A stretch of DNA of 64,000 nucleotides from Diospyros lotus (GCF_014633365.1 NC_068340.1:19075879-19139878); one strand, 5' to 3'; shown: positions 44,752 to 56,755, counted from the first letter of the stretch. Numbers and translations: made by a program. Notes: generated by a model from the sequence alone, not told the origin.

Positions 44752-45474
44752 GATGGCAACAAGGAGACACCAATCTCTCCCTATTGGCAGTAACCCTGCC
44801 CAAGAACCGAGCCAGAACAATACTCCATGGAGTCAGTAGGGGAAAGAGCGTAGCCCTGATAATCCTCCTCCCCCTCTAGATTGTATTGCACTTTTGGAAA
44901 ATTAGGTTCAGCATCTAACAGAGTTGCTCACCAGCTTCCTAGATCAGCAACACCAGTAACAAGCCCACTACTCTCAAACGGGGGGAATGCAGGAACCCCC
45001 TCTGGAGGATGAATCTTGCCAACGTGAGGCGGAGCCTCAAGGATGGGGACATGAAGATGGGCCCAGTGAAGCTAAAGAATCTTCTAGTTTATCGTACGCG
45101 TAGTAGCAAGAAATGAGGCTGCATAAGTTGGGAGAAGGAGATTGCGGCGTTGAAGCCGAAGCAAGGAGAATCCTATGGCACGGCTATGAACCAGCCTCTT
45201 AGTCCGAAGATTATGGCTACGGTGCCACCTGAGCGCCTTCGCATTCCAACTATAAAGCCTTATACGGGCACTATTGATCCGATGGATCACCTGGACCTTT
45301 TCACCTCTCATATGATGGTGTAAGATGTGTCCGATGCAATATGGTGTAGAGTCTTCTTCGCTGCACTGGAAGGGCATGCATGCGCTTGGTACTCAAATCT
45401 GGCCCATCACTCAATAGCCAACTTCGCATAGCTTCGAAATAGTTTTTTAGCCCATTTTATGTTGGACCGAGAGA
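44752..45474 (+). pseudogene. Gypsy gag, N-terminal part
   Basis: ATG 44752 (MATRRHQSLPIGSNP) starts a frame that shifts several times. The gag domain is plain from 45240: RIPTIKPYTGTIDPMDHLDLF, split by a stop, then CRVFFAALEGHACAWYSNLA and LRNSFLAHFMLDRE. It breaks at 45474 where an LTR is inserted, and resumes at 47279. Confidence 0.75.
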
Positions 45475-47278
45475 TGCTATGGCACACACCAAGAGGGGGG
45501 GTGAATTGGTTATTTTAAAAACTTAATTTAAAAACTTTGAAATCCTTTTGATTGAAAATAAAAATTCAATGCAAGTGAGGATAATGAAATGCTAGCAATG
45601 ATAAACAAATCAAAAAGCATAAGCAAGAGAGAACACAAAGATTTATAGTGGTTCGGCTTAACCCAAGCCTAATCCACTACCTTAGCTCCTCACTAAGGAT
45701 TTTTCAAACCATCCACTATCAACCCCCTACTCAACTTGAGTAGGTCCTCTAGTCCGAGACTAGGAATTACAACCTCTCACTCAAATGGACCCTCTAGCTA
45801 CACAAGCTAGGAAAATAACAACGATACAAATGAAAGAGAGAAGCTAAGAGTTAACACTCTTAGTTACAAGTTCTCTCACAATGAAAATGAGGCTTAATAA
45901 TAAATTTACAATGATAGAACAATGAAGCCTTGGAGAGAAAATACAATAGTGAAAGCGCAAATATTATAAGCTTGAGTAAAAATGATTTGAACTCTTTAGA
46001 TCAACTCGTTCCCATCCATTAGCCTCTTTTTGATCATCCATGAGTTATATATATAGGCATCCATAAAGATTGAAGATGAAACTAGTCGTTTGTGACCGTT
46101 AGAGATTGACAAACTAGCCGTTGGAAGCTTTCTGCAAAAGATATAGTAGACAGAAAAAAATGCATAGTTGACTATTTTTACAAGTAAAACAAGACATAGT
46201 CGATAGACAAGAAGGCATAGTCGACTATCTTATAATACAAATTTTTCATAGTCGATAGACACAAACATAGTCGACAAATGCAAAAATATGAAGAGGATTT
46301 TGAAATTCATGAACAAAAATAGTCGACAGATACAAGATATAGTTGACAGACTAAACAAGCATAGTCAACTATCCTTATGCATAGTCGACAGATTGAAGCA
46401 CACAGTCGACAGATGAGGAAGATTTTCAACAGAATGAAGCTTGAAAAGATTACAACATATTTACATTTACTTTAAAAGTAAATGTCCTCATTTTGTTTAA
46501 TTTATATTTTACCTTCCATTTACTTTAATACATAAATGTAAATAAGAAAGTACCCCCCATTTGGATTCAATAAAAATATCTAAAAAATAAAAATCCATAA
46601 GAATAAAAAAAGTAGAATTTAGGTTTTAATAGGAACTTAGGATTTTACGATTTTACCACCTCCAAGATATACACTTTCTATTTCTTGAAAAATTCGTTAA
46701 AAATCATTTTATCACTAATGAATGTTAGCTATTGAATTACCGGAAGTTAGTTTTCTAAAAAGGAAACATTTTCATATATGTCTCCTTATAAGGTGCTAGT
46801 CTTCCAGACTTCGAAAAATATTGAAACGTTATCAAAACGAGTTTCAAGACATTATGCATGAACTAAAGGATTTTTCATACGTTTAAGTTTTAAGCCAAAA
46901 CCTTTCATGCACGCTTCAAAATATGAAAGCTTATTCTGAAGATGAGATTAACATAAATGATTTTTCATACTTAAGATTGGATTTTCATCAAACACATTTA
47001 TATTCAAGTTGGTCTTTTGCCTTAGAACAATTTTAGCTCTATGTTGACCAACGACTTCAAAGCTAATTTGAAAAACATTTTAAGGGATTCTTTTAAGACT
47101 AAATACTTGACTTTGCAAATCTCCAACTAATATAGAAAATCATAAATCTTTTTGGTTTTCATTTTAACAAAACACTTGAAATTGATTTTTGTTGAAAACC
47201 ACCACCTTGATTCATGACTTAGGGATTTAATAAAATATTGTTTTTCATCATCAAAACTAAGTATACAAAAGTAAAACA
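45475..47278 (-). mobile_element. Sirevirus-type solo LTR inserted in gypsy gag
   Basis: On the plus strand it begins TGCTATGGCACACACCAAGA and ends AAGTAAAACA. On the minus strand the start TGTTTTACTTTTG...GATGATGAAAAAC and the end with CACCCCCCTCTTGG are typical of Sirevirus (Ty1/copia) LTRs. ATTTATAGTGGTTCGGC lies at 45641-45657. About ten ATAGTCGAC-type palindrome sites lie at 46163-46410. No 5-bp target duplication is seen (AGAGA versus ACATT). It has no coding capacity. Confidence 0.65.
46160..46415. repeat. Array of ATAGTCGACTAT-type palindromes
   Basis: About ten sites vary around CATAGTCGACTAT or CATAGTCGACAGA. CpG-to-TpG/CpA variants (GTTGAC, GTCAAC) are mixed in. The same family fills 52640-53010. 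Confidence 0.7.
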
Positions 47279-47615
47279 ACATTTTGAACCTCTTCGAAGA
47301 CAGTGGAGATCTATTATGGCTCTCATTAGCCTAAAGCAGAACCAGGGCAAATCTTTGAAGGATTTCGTCTCAAGATTTAATATAGAGGCCTTGAGCATTG
47401 AGAAATTCGATCATAGTACGTGCTCGGTACTCAAAACTCCCCCGCTCACATTTACAGATATTCTTGGCCGGGTAACGAAGTATATCAATGTTAAAGAAGT
47501 TATGCAGGCAAAAAGAGCCATATACACCGAGAAGAAGGAGAAAAAGAAACATTCCGAAGAGCATAAGGGTGAAGGTAGAAGGAAGGATCGCAAAAAGAAG
47601 CCCTGTCCTAGGTGA
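47279..47615 (+). pseudogene. Gypsy gag, continuation after the LTR
   Basis: RRQWRSIMALISLKQNQGKSLKDF, VSRFNIEALSIE and ILGRVTKYINVKEVMQAKR continue the gag domain that stops at 45474. Some residues of the middle of the domain are missing near 47440. A basic tail (EKKEKKKHSEEHKGEGRRKDR) ends at TGA 47613-47615. The sequence after it belongs to a copia element, so the gypsy element is cut here. Confidence 0.7.
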
Positions 47616-49345
47616 GAATCGAGTGGTTTCACTCCCTTGAATTAATTAATCTTGAAGAAGAAAATAAAATATTAAAAACTCAAAATGAAAAATTATTAGT
47701 AGAAAAGAAAGTCGTAGAAAAAAGTTTAGCCACATTAATTTTAAAGGAAATTTCAAAACCCAAACCAAGGTTCAAAACACCTAAGAGAGAATGGAAACAA
47801 CTTAGATGAAGACCCCAAGTTAAGAGAAACAACATAGCACAAATGTGGATACCCAAAGGAGTAATACAAATAATGAATGAGTTAGATCATAAAATTTTAA
47901 ATGTTGCTCCTCATCCACATACATCAAGAATAATTAAATCATTTGATCCCAATGAAGAAAGATTCAAGGGACCCCTCTATAGATAGGTGTTTAAACCTAA
48001 AACGTGATCTTATCAAATATGTAGATGTGCGTGAGGACCACAATGGGAAATAAATTGTATATAGATAGTGGATGCTCATCGCACATGACTAGGGTGAGAG
48101 ATCTATAGATCTCACTCCCAAAGAAAGAAAGTATGCCCCATTCTAGAGATAATGTATAATAGTAAAGAATGACAATATTCGTTTTGTGGCATAAAAGATA
48201 TATTAGGTTATGCAAATCCAAACCTAATCAAGGAAATTTTGATCTAATTGTTAGGCTTTCCAAGAATAAAATATCAACCAATAAGCCTCTACAACTATTG
48301 CACTTAGATTTATTTGGACCTCCACAAACTAGAAATTTGGGTGGAAAATATTATGTATATGTTTTCTCAAGATTTACTTGGTTTATACTTTTGACTTTAA
48401 AGGATTAAGTTTTTCAAAACTTTGTCAAGAAAGCTAAAAAAGTTTAAAGAATGTAAGATAATAAAATTGTCTCTCTAAGACCTGATCTTGGTGAGAAATT
48501 GAGAATAAACATTTTATGGAGTTTTGTGAAGCAAATGGTATTTTTCACCAATTCTCTACACCTAAAACTGCACAACAAAATGGTGTTGTTGAAAGGAGAA
48601 ATAGGACTCTTCAAGAGATGGTTAGGACCATGCTTTTGGAGAATAACTTGCCAATGTATTTTTGGGCCGAAGCAATCAATACTACTTATTATATCCTAAA
48701 TAGGTTTAAGCTAAGACAAGGCATCAAGAAAACACCATTTGAATTTTACTATGAGAAAAAGCCTAACGTATCATATCTTAGAGGCTTTGGATGTAAATAT
48801 TTTATCTTGAACACAAATGACAATGTAGAAATATTTGAGGCTAAAAGTGACCAAGGAATTTTTCTTGGATATTCAAGTACTAGTAAGGATTATAAAATGT
48901 ATAATCTTAGGACAAGCTCTTTGGAAGAATCTATTTATATTAAATTTAATAAATTCTTTGAGCCAAAAAGAAATAATAAAGATGAAGATAAGGTAACAAT
49001 ATATCCATTTAAGGAGATTTAGATGAGCTTCCAAATTTGTAATCATCCTATGAATCAAAATAATTGGAGAATCAATTCAAGGTGTAAGGACTATATATTT
49101 TACAATGTGGCCTTTATATCTAACGATTGAGCCAATTTGCATAAATCAAGTCTTAAAAGATGAATTTTGGATCAATATTGTGCAAGAAAAATGAAGATTG
49201 AAAATTAGTTCCAAGACCAATTTTTTTTTTCTATATTTGGAACACAACGAATTTTCAAGAATAAATTAGAAGAAAATTAGGGATAATAAATCTCTTTGTG
49301 TAGCTTAGAATATTGAAGTGGAAAAATCTCTTGTGCAAATTTCGT
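47616..49345 (+). pseudogene. Sirevirus fragment (gag end, integrase, start of RT), plus strand (Sire-B)
   Basis: A coiled-coil gag piece (INLEEENKILKTQNEKLL) starts at ~47650. Decayed sequence follows, then integrase: LLHLDLFGPPQTRNLGGKYY at 48293, and CEANGIFHQFSTPKTAQQN then GVVERRNRTLQEMVRTML at 48516-48640, with the core glutamate kept. LGYSSTSKDYKMYNLRTSSL is the integrase-RT linker. A stop at 49020 follows. The RT start is recognisable only as QVLKDEFWINIV near 49150, and pol ends by ~49345 in A-rich sequence. The catalytic RT, RNase H and 5' LTR are absent. Confidence 0.75.
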
Positions 49346-50088
49346 TTCTATTCTTAAAAAAAATAAAAAAATAAATAAATTAAATTAAATTTAAAAAATA
49401 AAAAAATAAAAAAATGGGGGCCGACCCAGATAAGGTCGAACCCCCAACCCCCTCTCTGTTATTTATCTCTCTTTCTCTCTCTCTCAGTTACTTCCAAGAA
49501 CACTGTTGTAAATCACCAATTTCTTCGAAATCCAACCGTCCAATCTTGAATACAACCGAATTTTCACTGTGAAAGCAGCCTTCTCCCTCGAGTCTCTTCA
49601 TCTCCGTTAGGCAGCCGATCAAATCCACGACGCCGATCGGATCCACGTGTCCTGAGTCTCCCTCATTCAACTTCACAGTGAGCTCTATTTCATTTGGATT
49701 TCTTTTTTCATTTTTTTTTGTCTTTGTGATTGTTCTTGTTAGGGTTTCACGGTTATTCGTTGTTTATTTTTGTTTGTTTTTATGTTTGTTTGTTTATTCT
49801 GTCACCCAACATCCGTCGCGTCTACAATCATCTACATCCTTGTTGCTGTCGTTGCCGCCCGTGGCCTACTCCTTGCCTCTCGATTCGCTCGTTGCCCTGC
49901 CTTTCTTACTCTGTTACTACTGCCTTTTCCCTCGCTTTCGCACCTTGCCCTCGCTTTTGCTTCTCACTGCTTCATCGCTTGCTACTTCTCTCTCATCTAT
50001 CTTACTCTCGCCCCCACCTTCTTGCTCTCGCCCTCACCCTCTTGCCTCTGTTGATTGAAACCCTAAAAATAGTGACAAGTCATTTTAA

Positions 50089-50121
<33 letters not shown>

Positions 50122-50150
50122 AATAAGAAATCCTAAACAACTAGAAGATC
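49346..50150 (+). other. C/T-rich region upstream of the second LBD copy
   Basis: An A/T-rich run (49350-49420) is followed by a (TC) stretch, GC-moderate and T-rich sequence, and an (AAT)n/(AAAT)n microsatellite (50086-50127). Long frames on the plus strand (Ser/Leu/Phe-rich) come from composition. It parallels the C/T-rich region before the first LBD copy and may be the ancestral 5' region of the gene. Confidence 0.4.
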
Positions 50151-50753
50151 ATGTCAAGAACTAGTTTTCTGTGTGGTGCCTGCAAAGTATTAAGAAGAAA
50201 ATGTACCCAATCATGCGTTTTTGCCCCTTACTTTTGCCATGAAGAAGGACCTACTAATTTTGTAACTATTCTTAAGGTTTTTGGTGCTAGTAATGCCTCA
50301 AAACTCCTAGCCCAGCTTCCAGTTAGTGACCATTATGGGGCTGTCGCTACATTTTTGTATGAAGGTTAAGCTAGGTTTTAAGATCCTATTTATGGCTGTG
50401 TATCCTACATTTTTACCCTCTAACAACAGGTTGTCGATACTCAATCTCATCTAGCTTTATTAGAGGAATTACTATTTGCAAACTCTTATGCAAACCCTCT
50501 CAATGTTCAAAATTGGTTTCACAAAACTAATTCAAACCCATATTATGACAATGAATCTTTCCTCGTAGATGATCCAAACCCTATTTAGAATTTTGAAAAC
50601 CCAATCATCCAAGAAGAAAATATGTCGTTTCCTTATTTTCAAGAGACTAGTTCGCAATCTTACCCAGTCGAAACTAGCAGCAGCCAATGACCATTCCCAG
50701 ATGATATCGATGAACTTGGATCCGTCATGTTTGGCAACCATCATCAGCATTGA
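50151..50753 (+). pseudogene. Second LBD (LOB-domain) copy, five in-frame stops
   Basis: The frame keeps the LBD order: [21 protein letters not shown] near residues 6-26, then [31 protein letters not shown] and a QQVV coiled-coil start. It ends like the first copy: SSSQ, DDIDELGSVMFGN, then TGA 50751-50753. Between start and stop are 200 codons with in-frame stops at 50367, 50379, 50421, 50586 and 50688, and no frameshift. Several fit C-to-T or G-to-A change of CAA, CAG or TGG. The FGASN and DPIYGC motifs are closer to normal LBD16/29-group proteins than in the first copy. No intron is visible. It lies in the same orientation as the Sirevirus, between its pol remnant and 3' LTR. Confidence 0.75.
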
Positions 50754-51461
50754 GCATCGGTGAAATCCAAAGCTATCAACGTGGATGACTTAGATTACTG
50801 CTTTGTAGATTCTGTAATGTTACTGTACCCCTTGACTATTCTATGATTGCTTTCTTTGTAGATACATTCTATGCTATGTAATCTTAGATCTATGGTTGAA
50901 ATGGTTAGAACAAAATTTCATGATGGATATGTTATACTATTTTTAATACTTAATGTTACATCTATATTGTCAGTACTTTCTTTTTATTATCCATCATATT
51001 GTGGATTATACTTGATATATTTCTCTTATGAACTATATTGTTTAAATCTACATTCTCTTCACTAACAAGATGTTTTTGATTATGACAAAAGGGGGGAGAA
51101 GATTAATAAGATGTTATAAGATGAGAGATTGTATATATGAGAGAATAAATTGTATATTATTTTTGTATGGGGGAGAAAAATGTATTATGATATTTTTTCG
51201 TGTATGTGAGGAAATAGTATATCTGAGATATTGGACATCAAGTAGGTGCAATCAAGGCAATCAGATTTGGCAATCAGGTTTGATCTTTAAAACTCTTAAA
51301 AAATATTTTATCTATTAAGCTATATCCAAAACATTTTTATGTTATTAGTATTTTTGAAAGGGGAAGCTTATTGTATAAAATTGATGGGGATTTCAAAAAT
51401 ATTTTATCACATTAATCACCTCATAAATCATTTTTTTGTCATCATCAAAAAGTGGGGAGAA
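50754..51461 (+). other. 3' tail of Sire-B with polypurine tract
   Basis: The first part may be the 3' region of the LBD copy. From 51078 a phrase TTATGACAAAAGGGGGGAGA resembles Sirevirus 3' regions; a similar phrase lies at 55580-55610 on the minus strand. AAAAAGTGGGGAGAA (51447-51461) is the polypurine tract directly before the LTR. Confidence 0.55.
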
Positions 51462-51914
51462 TGTTAAGCCAACTTGCTCATATTAATTAAGTTTGATGAT
51501 TAACAAAAATATTTTTATGATATAAATGTTTTCCCTTACTCATGCAAAAAATAAATTTATTTTGAATTAAAAGATAATTACTTTTAGAAATGTTTTCTTA
51601 TTTTAATCATTTATGTCTCAAAAACTTATATTTGAATTTTCAAATTTTGAATTAAAGGAGATTGCTTTTAGACATGTTTTCTTGTTTCAATTATTTATGT
51701 CTCAAAAGCTTATATTTAAATTTTCAAATCTTGATTTCTCATGCAAAAAGTAAATTTATTTTGAATTAAAGGTGAGACATGTTTTCTTATTGTTTGAGAA
51801 AGCCTAAATATTTTTTTGAATTCAAACTTCATATAAACCATTTTTTTAGTAGCTAAAATGCTTATAAATACCCCCAAACTCATTTTTTGAGTATCCAAAT
51901 ATTAGACTGGGAGG

Positions 51915-53095
51915 TGCTATGGCACACACCAAGAGAGGGGGTGAATTGGTGATTTTAAAAATAATTTTAAACTTTGAAAATTTTTTGATACAAATTGAGG
52001 TTTTAGTGATTTAAAACGTAGAACATATGAAATGACAAATGTAAAGCTCAATGAATGTAAAGCAAGAAGGATAAATGACACAAAGGATTTATAGTTGTTC
52101 AACTTAAACTAAGTCTAATCCACTACCTTAGCTCCCACTAAGGATTTTAAACTAATTCACTAAAACCTCCTACTTACACAAGTAGGTCTTTTAGCTACAC
52201 AAGGTAGGAAATACAACCTCCTACTTATACAAGTAGGCCCTCTAGTCCGCGACTAGGAAAATTACAAAACCTCCAACTCAAATGGGTCTTCTTGCTACAC
52301 AAGCTAGGAAAATAAAAACAATACAAATGAAAGAGAGAAACTAAGAGTTAACACTCTTAGTTACAAGTTCTCTCACAATAAATATAATGCTTAAGAATAT
52401 ATTAACAATAATTGAACTAAGACTTGGAGAGAAAATATAACAATGAAAGCACAAATACTGTAAGATCGAATAAAAAGATTTGTAATCTTTAGATCAACTC
52501 GTTCCCGTCCATTAGCTTTCTCAAGTTCATCCATGACTTGTATTTATATGTATCCCAAGAGTTTTGCCTAAACTAGCCGCTTTTGAGCCGTTGGAGATTT
52601 GAAAAAACTAGCCGTTATAGCTTTCTGTGAAAAGAGTTAGTCAACAGAATAGAATGGATAGTCGACATAATCAACTAACAAAACAAGACATAATCGACAA
52701 AACCATACCCATAGTTTACAAATCAAAAATGTGAAGAAAATTTATAACATCATACACATACATAGTTGACAGAAGAAATTTCATAGTCGACAGAACCTGC
52801 ACAATAGTCGATAGAACAAAATATAGTCGATAGATGTTTGGGCATAGTCGACAGAAGCTTAGCACATAGCCGACTATTCACAGGCATAGTCCACAGAGCA
52901 TAGACACATAGTCGACTATTCACATGCATAGTCGACAGAACATAAACACATAGTTAACTATTCATAGGCATAATCGACAGAGCATAAACCCATAGTCGAC
53001 TATCCATTTAGAAAAATTGAACACTTAACATTTCCTAACTATGTTTCTTTTGAAAGCAAGTTGAGATTATCAAAAAGATATTTTGAATTTCAACA
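51915..53095 (-). mobile_element. Second copy of the GTCGAC-type Sirevirus LTR, nested (right end approximate)
   Basis: It begins TGCTATGGCACACACCAAGA exactly like 45475 and shares its internal order: ATTTATAGT, AATCCACTACCTTAGCTCC, ACTCTTAGTTACAAGTTCTC, then the palindrome array. The right end is uncertain; TTTCAACA at 53088-53095 is the best candidate. No target duplication is seen. Confidence 0.5.
52640..53010. repeat. Array of ATAGTCGACTAT-type palindromes, partly 42-bp tandem
   Basis: About 14 sites are present. From 52866 on, CACATAGTCGACTATTCA alternates with CATAGTCGACAGA in a period of about 42 bp, four times. Many CpG have become TpG or CpA. Confidence 0.7.
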
Positions 53096-53958
53096 CTCAA
53101 CCTTACTTTCTATAGAGATCAAGATTGATTTTCATAACTTTGCTTCAAACTCATTCATATAGATTTAAAGATTGATTTTCATAACATTTAGTCATTATCA
53201 AAACTATTTTAATTTCCAAGAGTAAAATATCACCAAATACTTTCATTGCATATCCAAAGCACCCGAAAGCTCTCAAACGCTCTCAAACAAAGCATCCAAG
53301 CAATCCAAGGTTCTTAAAATATTATTGCACATCCATCGAAGAGCCACAAGGTAAGAGAAGAAAAGTTCTTCATGTTTTCTACGACAAATCCAAACTTCTC
53401 TATTTAAGGTTACAAATTTATTTATTTATTTAAATATTATTGCCTCGTATAATTTGTTCTTAATTGCTTATTTGTGTCCAAGTGTAAAAAAATTATTTGT
53501 AACATTTAAATTACTATTGTAAATTGTATAGGTTTTCTAGAACCATTAAAATCTAAGTGAATCTAGTTTTCAAAGTAAGATAGGAAGAAAACCTTAGTGT
53601 AGTAGTTGCCTAGAACCCGTTGTAATCTAAGTGTGTATCTAGTTTCCAAGGTGATCTAGTGTGGAAACCTTTGTGAAATTATTTTAGTGGAACCCCAAAG
53701 GTGGTTAGACATTGGGAGAGTGGACTAAGTGTGTGTGAAGACACCGAACCACTATAAATTGTGTTGTGTCTTATTGTATTTATTTTTGTTATATCTTGTG
53801 GCTTACATTTATTATTAATCTCAAAGATAATTCATTATATTTATCAAATATATATTTTTCAATAAAATCATTAGTCAAGAATATTTATTAAAAATGAAAA
53901 AAAAATTAATCATTTAATTCACCCCCCTCTTTAGTGGCCATATCCTAAGGGACCAACA

Positions 53959-55267
53959 AAAACGTTTCTTTCGAAAGCATGAACAATGATAACATGTAAG
54001 TAAAATAGTAAAGCAAGTGCACACAAGATTTATAGTGGTTCGGCACCCGCTTACTCCACTAACTTCAAGCTTACCCACTTAAAAGATTTTCAAACACAAT
54101 TACTTTCACTAGTGATCAACCACACCAAGGTTTTTACCACGGTTCACCTTAAAACCTTACACAATGAGTTTTAGGCTCAACTCAAACCTTACAACAAGAT
54201 AAATAAAACATATCTTTTATAACCCAACAATTTTAATGTAATGAAAACCTTACCAAATTGTTGTACAAACCTCTTGGTATGAGGTGATGCGAGCTTAGAA
54301 TAGATGAGACGTCGATTTCAGTTTGCTTCTCCTTCTCACACCACAATGCACATCAAGGATTGATTTAATGATTCTTCTTTGAGAGCTTGTCACAAAGATT
54401 TTGTTCACTTGTGCTTGAGAATGTGACAATGTCTCTTGTTGTTGTATACTCGTGTATGTGTTTGTGAGAGACCTTTCTTGTCTTCAAAGAACTGATATAA
54501 ATACTAAGAAATAGAATTTTGGCTAATTATAACCGTTAGAGACAAGATGATAAAATAGGTTTCGAAATACACCTTATAGGTTTCGAAACAATATTCTTTT
54601 ACACTGAGGTTTCGAAACATCCAGCCGTTATAGCTTGTTATGCACTTAGAGACAAAATGAGTAAAAGACAATGCTTTAAAAACAAAATGAATTTGTTTTA
54701 TTCTCCACTTTCAAAATATTTGAAATTGAAACATCAGGGTATGGAGATTAAGTCAAAAGATAACTTTTAAATTGCTTTTGAATTTAAAATGTTTTGCATG
54801 TCAGTTTTTTAAATATTCTGCTGACAGAGTCATATGTTTCGAAACATGCTATGAAGGTTTCGAAACATACTTCAAAAACATATTTCAAAACATATGCAAC
54901 ATAGTTTTTAAATTCTCTGCTAACAGAAATGACAGAGGTTTCAAAACATACTATATAGGTTTCGAAACATATGCTTAGATTTCAAACAGGTTTCGAAATA
55001 TAGCATATAAACTTAGCAAACACTGAAACCTTATCAAAAGACATTTCAAAACATGTATAGAAACATGGAAAAACCTATTTTTGAAACATGATGCATGAAT
55101 TTTGGGATCTTCAAACATTTGAACATTCGCGCCAAAACACTAATTATGCTTGTTTTGAAATATTAAAAACTTATTTCGAAATATAAGATTCTCATAAAGA
55201 TTTTTCATTCTAAGATTTGTTTTTCATCAAACACATTTTCCCATATATCAAAAAATATGATACAACA
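53959..55267 (-). mobile_element. 3' LTR of the minus-strand Sirevirus (Sire-C), outer end missing
   Basis: On the minus strand it starts TGTTGTATCATA (55267 leftwards) after a purine tract. The far end abuts the Sire-B LTR at 53958. It has ATTTATAGTGGTTCGGC at 54028-54044 and about 15 TTTCGAAAC-type palindrome sites at 54550-55200. Confidence 0.6.
54550..55200. repeat. Array of GTTTCGAAACAT palindromes
   Basis: Many sites read GGTTTCGAAACAT or its decayed forms TTTCAAAAC and TTTCGAAATA. The core TTTCGAAA is self-complementary. The same motif recurs at 59400-59745 and near 3255-3337. Confidence 0.7.
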
Positions 55268-55772
55268 ATTCTCCTCCTATTTTTTAATAGTGATAAAAAT
55301 CTTTAAAAGATATCGAAAATGAGTTTTTGAAAAACCTTATAACTCCCCCTAAATCTTGTACGAGAGATAGAAAACAAACCTTAGGTGCGTCATGTCCTTT
55401 TTTCGCTTTGCTTGAGATATCACTAACAAATTTTGTTGTTACCAACAGTTAATGCTTCAAGATTTAATGGATTAACAAAATTTGTTTGATACCCATTGAT
55501 AACTAAACACAACGTTGATACCATTATGTAGATTAGACATGATCCATTGTAGAAGCGTTCATACACACTTATGTTAACTTTCTCCCCATTTTTATCATAA
55601 GAAAAAAATATGATTTCCAAGCAAAAGAAATGTTTTCTTGCTCTTGAAAAAAGACAATATAACCACAAAGTACTCTTCAAAAGACAATAAACCATCCATT
55701 ACAAGTAGTGAAAAAAAAATACCAACAATAACAAAACATTAGTAACAAAATACATCTAAGGTATCTAGAAAG
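55268..55772 (-). other. 3' untranslated region and polypurine tract of Sire-C
   Basis: The minus strand reads AAAAAATAGGAGGAGAAT (55268-55285) directly before the LTR. The rest, including TGATAAAAATGGGGAGAAAG near 55580, is non-coding. Confidence 0.6.
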
Positions 55773-56735
55773 CTAATGAGTCGAGGAATCCGAAGAATCC
55801 TCCTTAGTATGAACTAATTCTTCTCGATTGCCTATTTTGTCCCTAAGACTATCTAGATACTCCTTTGTTTAATGATGGTTGTTGTCGACTTTTTCATTGA
55901 GAATGTTGAAGGTATCTTCAATGCATCGAGTCATGGAAGCAAAGCCTTCAGTTGTGGTGGACTGAACCGATGCAAGCATGTTTGGCATGACCCGTGTGGA
56001 TGGCCCAGAGTCAGAGGAGGCAAGCCTTCGTCTTCTTCTTCTTCGTCTTCTTCCTCAGCTTTCGAGTCAGTTTCATACCTACAACGTTGATGATGATGGA
56101 CTACTTTGGTGTATTTGTGATGGGTGTCATCATAAACACAACCCATTTTGCAAAGGGAAGTTTGGTTGAAGACATGAATTTGATTTCTGGATTGAATAGA
56201 TGAGGATTTGAGGTGAGGAAATTTAGTGCGAAGAAATGCTGTGATGAGATATGTAACACCCAATTTTCCGAGCGCGTTATAATTCAGGATAATTTTGGGA
56301 TAATTTTTTTTTAATACTACTAAAACTAAGACTAAACCATATCACTCCTTAAATATATCCCAAAAGCTCCATTTATTTATCTCTAAGGAGAATCATCATA
56401 AATATCAAATGCGGAAGCTAGAATCGAACATAACATCATAACATTAATCATAATTCAATGCTTATATCACAGGAACATAAATTTCTCAACATGTCTTAAT
56501 ACATAACATAAGTTTTCAACTAACATTAACCCTAAATAGGGTTCTATATCATCATTCCTCAAAACGTTCAGAATTCGAAGTAGCAGAATTTAAATACATG
56601 AGCTACATAACACACATTCAACTGATCATACAACTCATCATGCACTTTGTTAAGTACCATTTCATGCCTTATTCATCCTCGTTTCTGTTACGATCTCCAT
56701 CTGGAACGTTTGAATATTCCAGGGGTAAAGCCAAA

Positions 56736-56755
56736 TTAGATGATGAATCATCTAA
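56736..56755. other. Conserved LTR hairpin (solo LTR)
   Basis: The arms TTAGATGA and TCATCTAA pair perfectly around four bases. Relative to the Tekay-A hairpin both arms changed together, so pairing is kept. Confidence 0.55.

Larger units (their letters stand above)
51462..53958 (+). mobile_element. 3' LTR of Sire-B, split by a minus-strand LTR
   Basis: It starts TGTTAAGCC next to the polypurine tract and ends TAAGGGACCAACA. A TATA box TATAAATA lies at 51863-51870. Near the end, ACCGAACCACTATAAATT (53743-53760) is the sense form of the shared LTR motif, and CACCCCCCTC (53923 region) the usual Sirevirus end. A minus-strand LTR begins at 51915 and its right border lies at about 53.1-53.25 kb. 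Confidence 0.65.

Noticed and set aside
45084..45377. 97-codon minus-strand frame
   Set aside because: It is the antisense of the gypsy gag coding region.
46160..46415. CRISPR-like appearance of repeated short motifs
   Set aside because: Spacing is irregular, the motif is only 12-13 bp, and the context is a plant LTR.
49678..50122. Three plus-strand frames of 94-130 codons
   Set aside because: Ser/Leu/Phe-rich products of C/T-rich DNA in three overlapping frames; no homology recognised.
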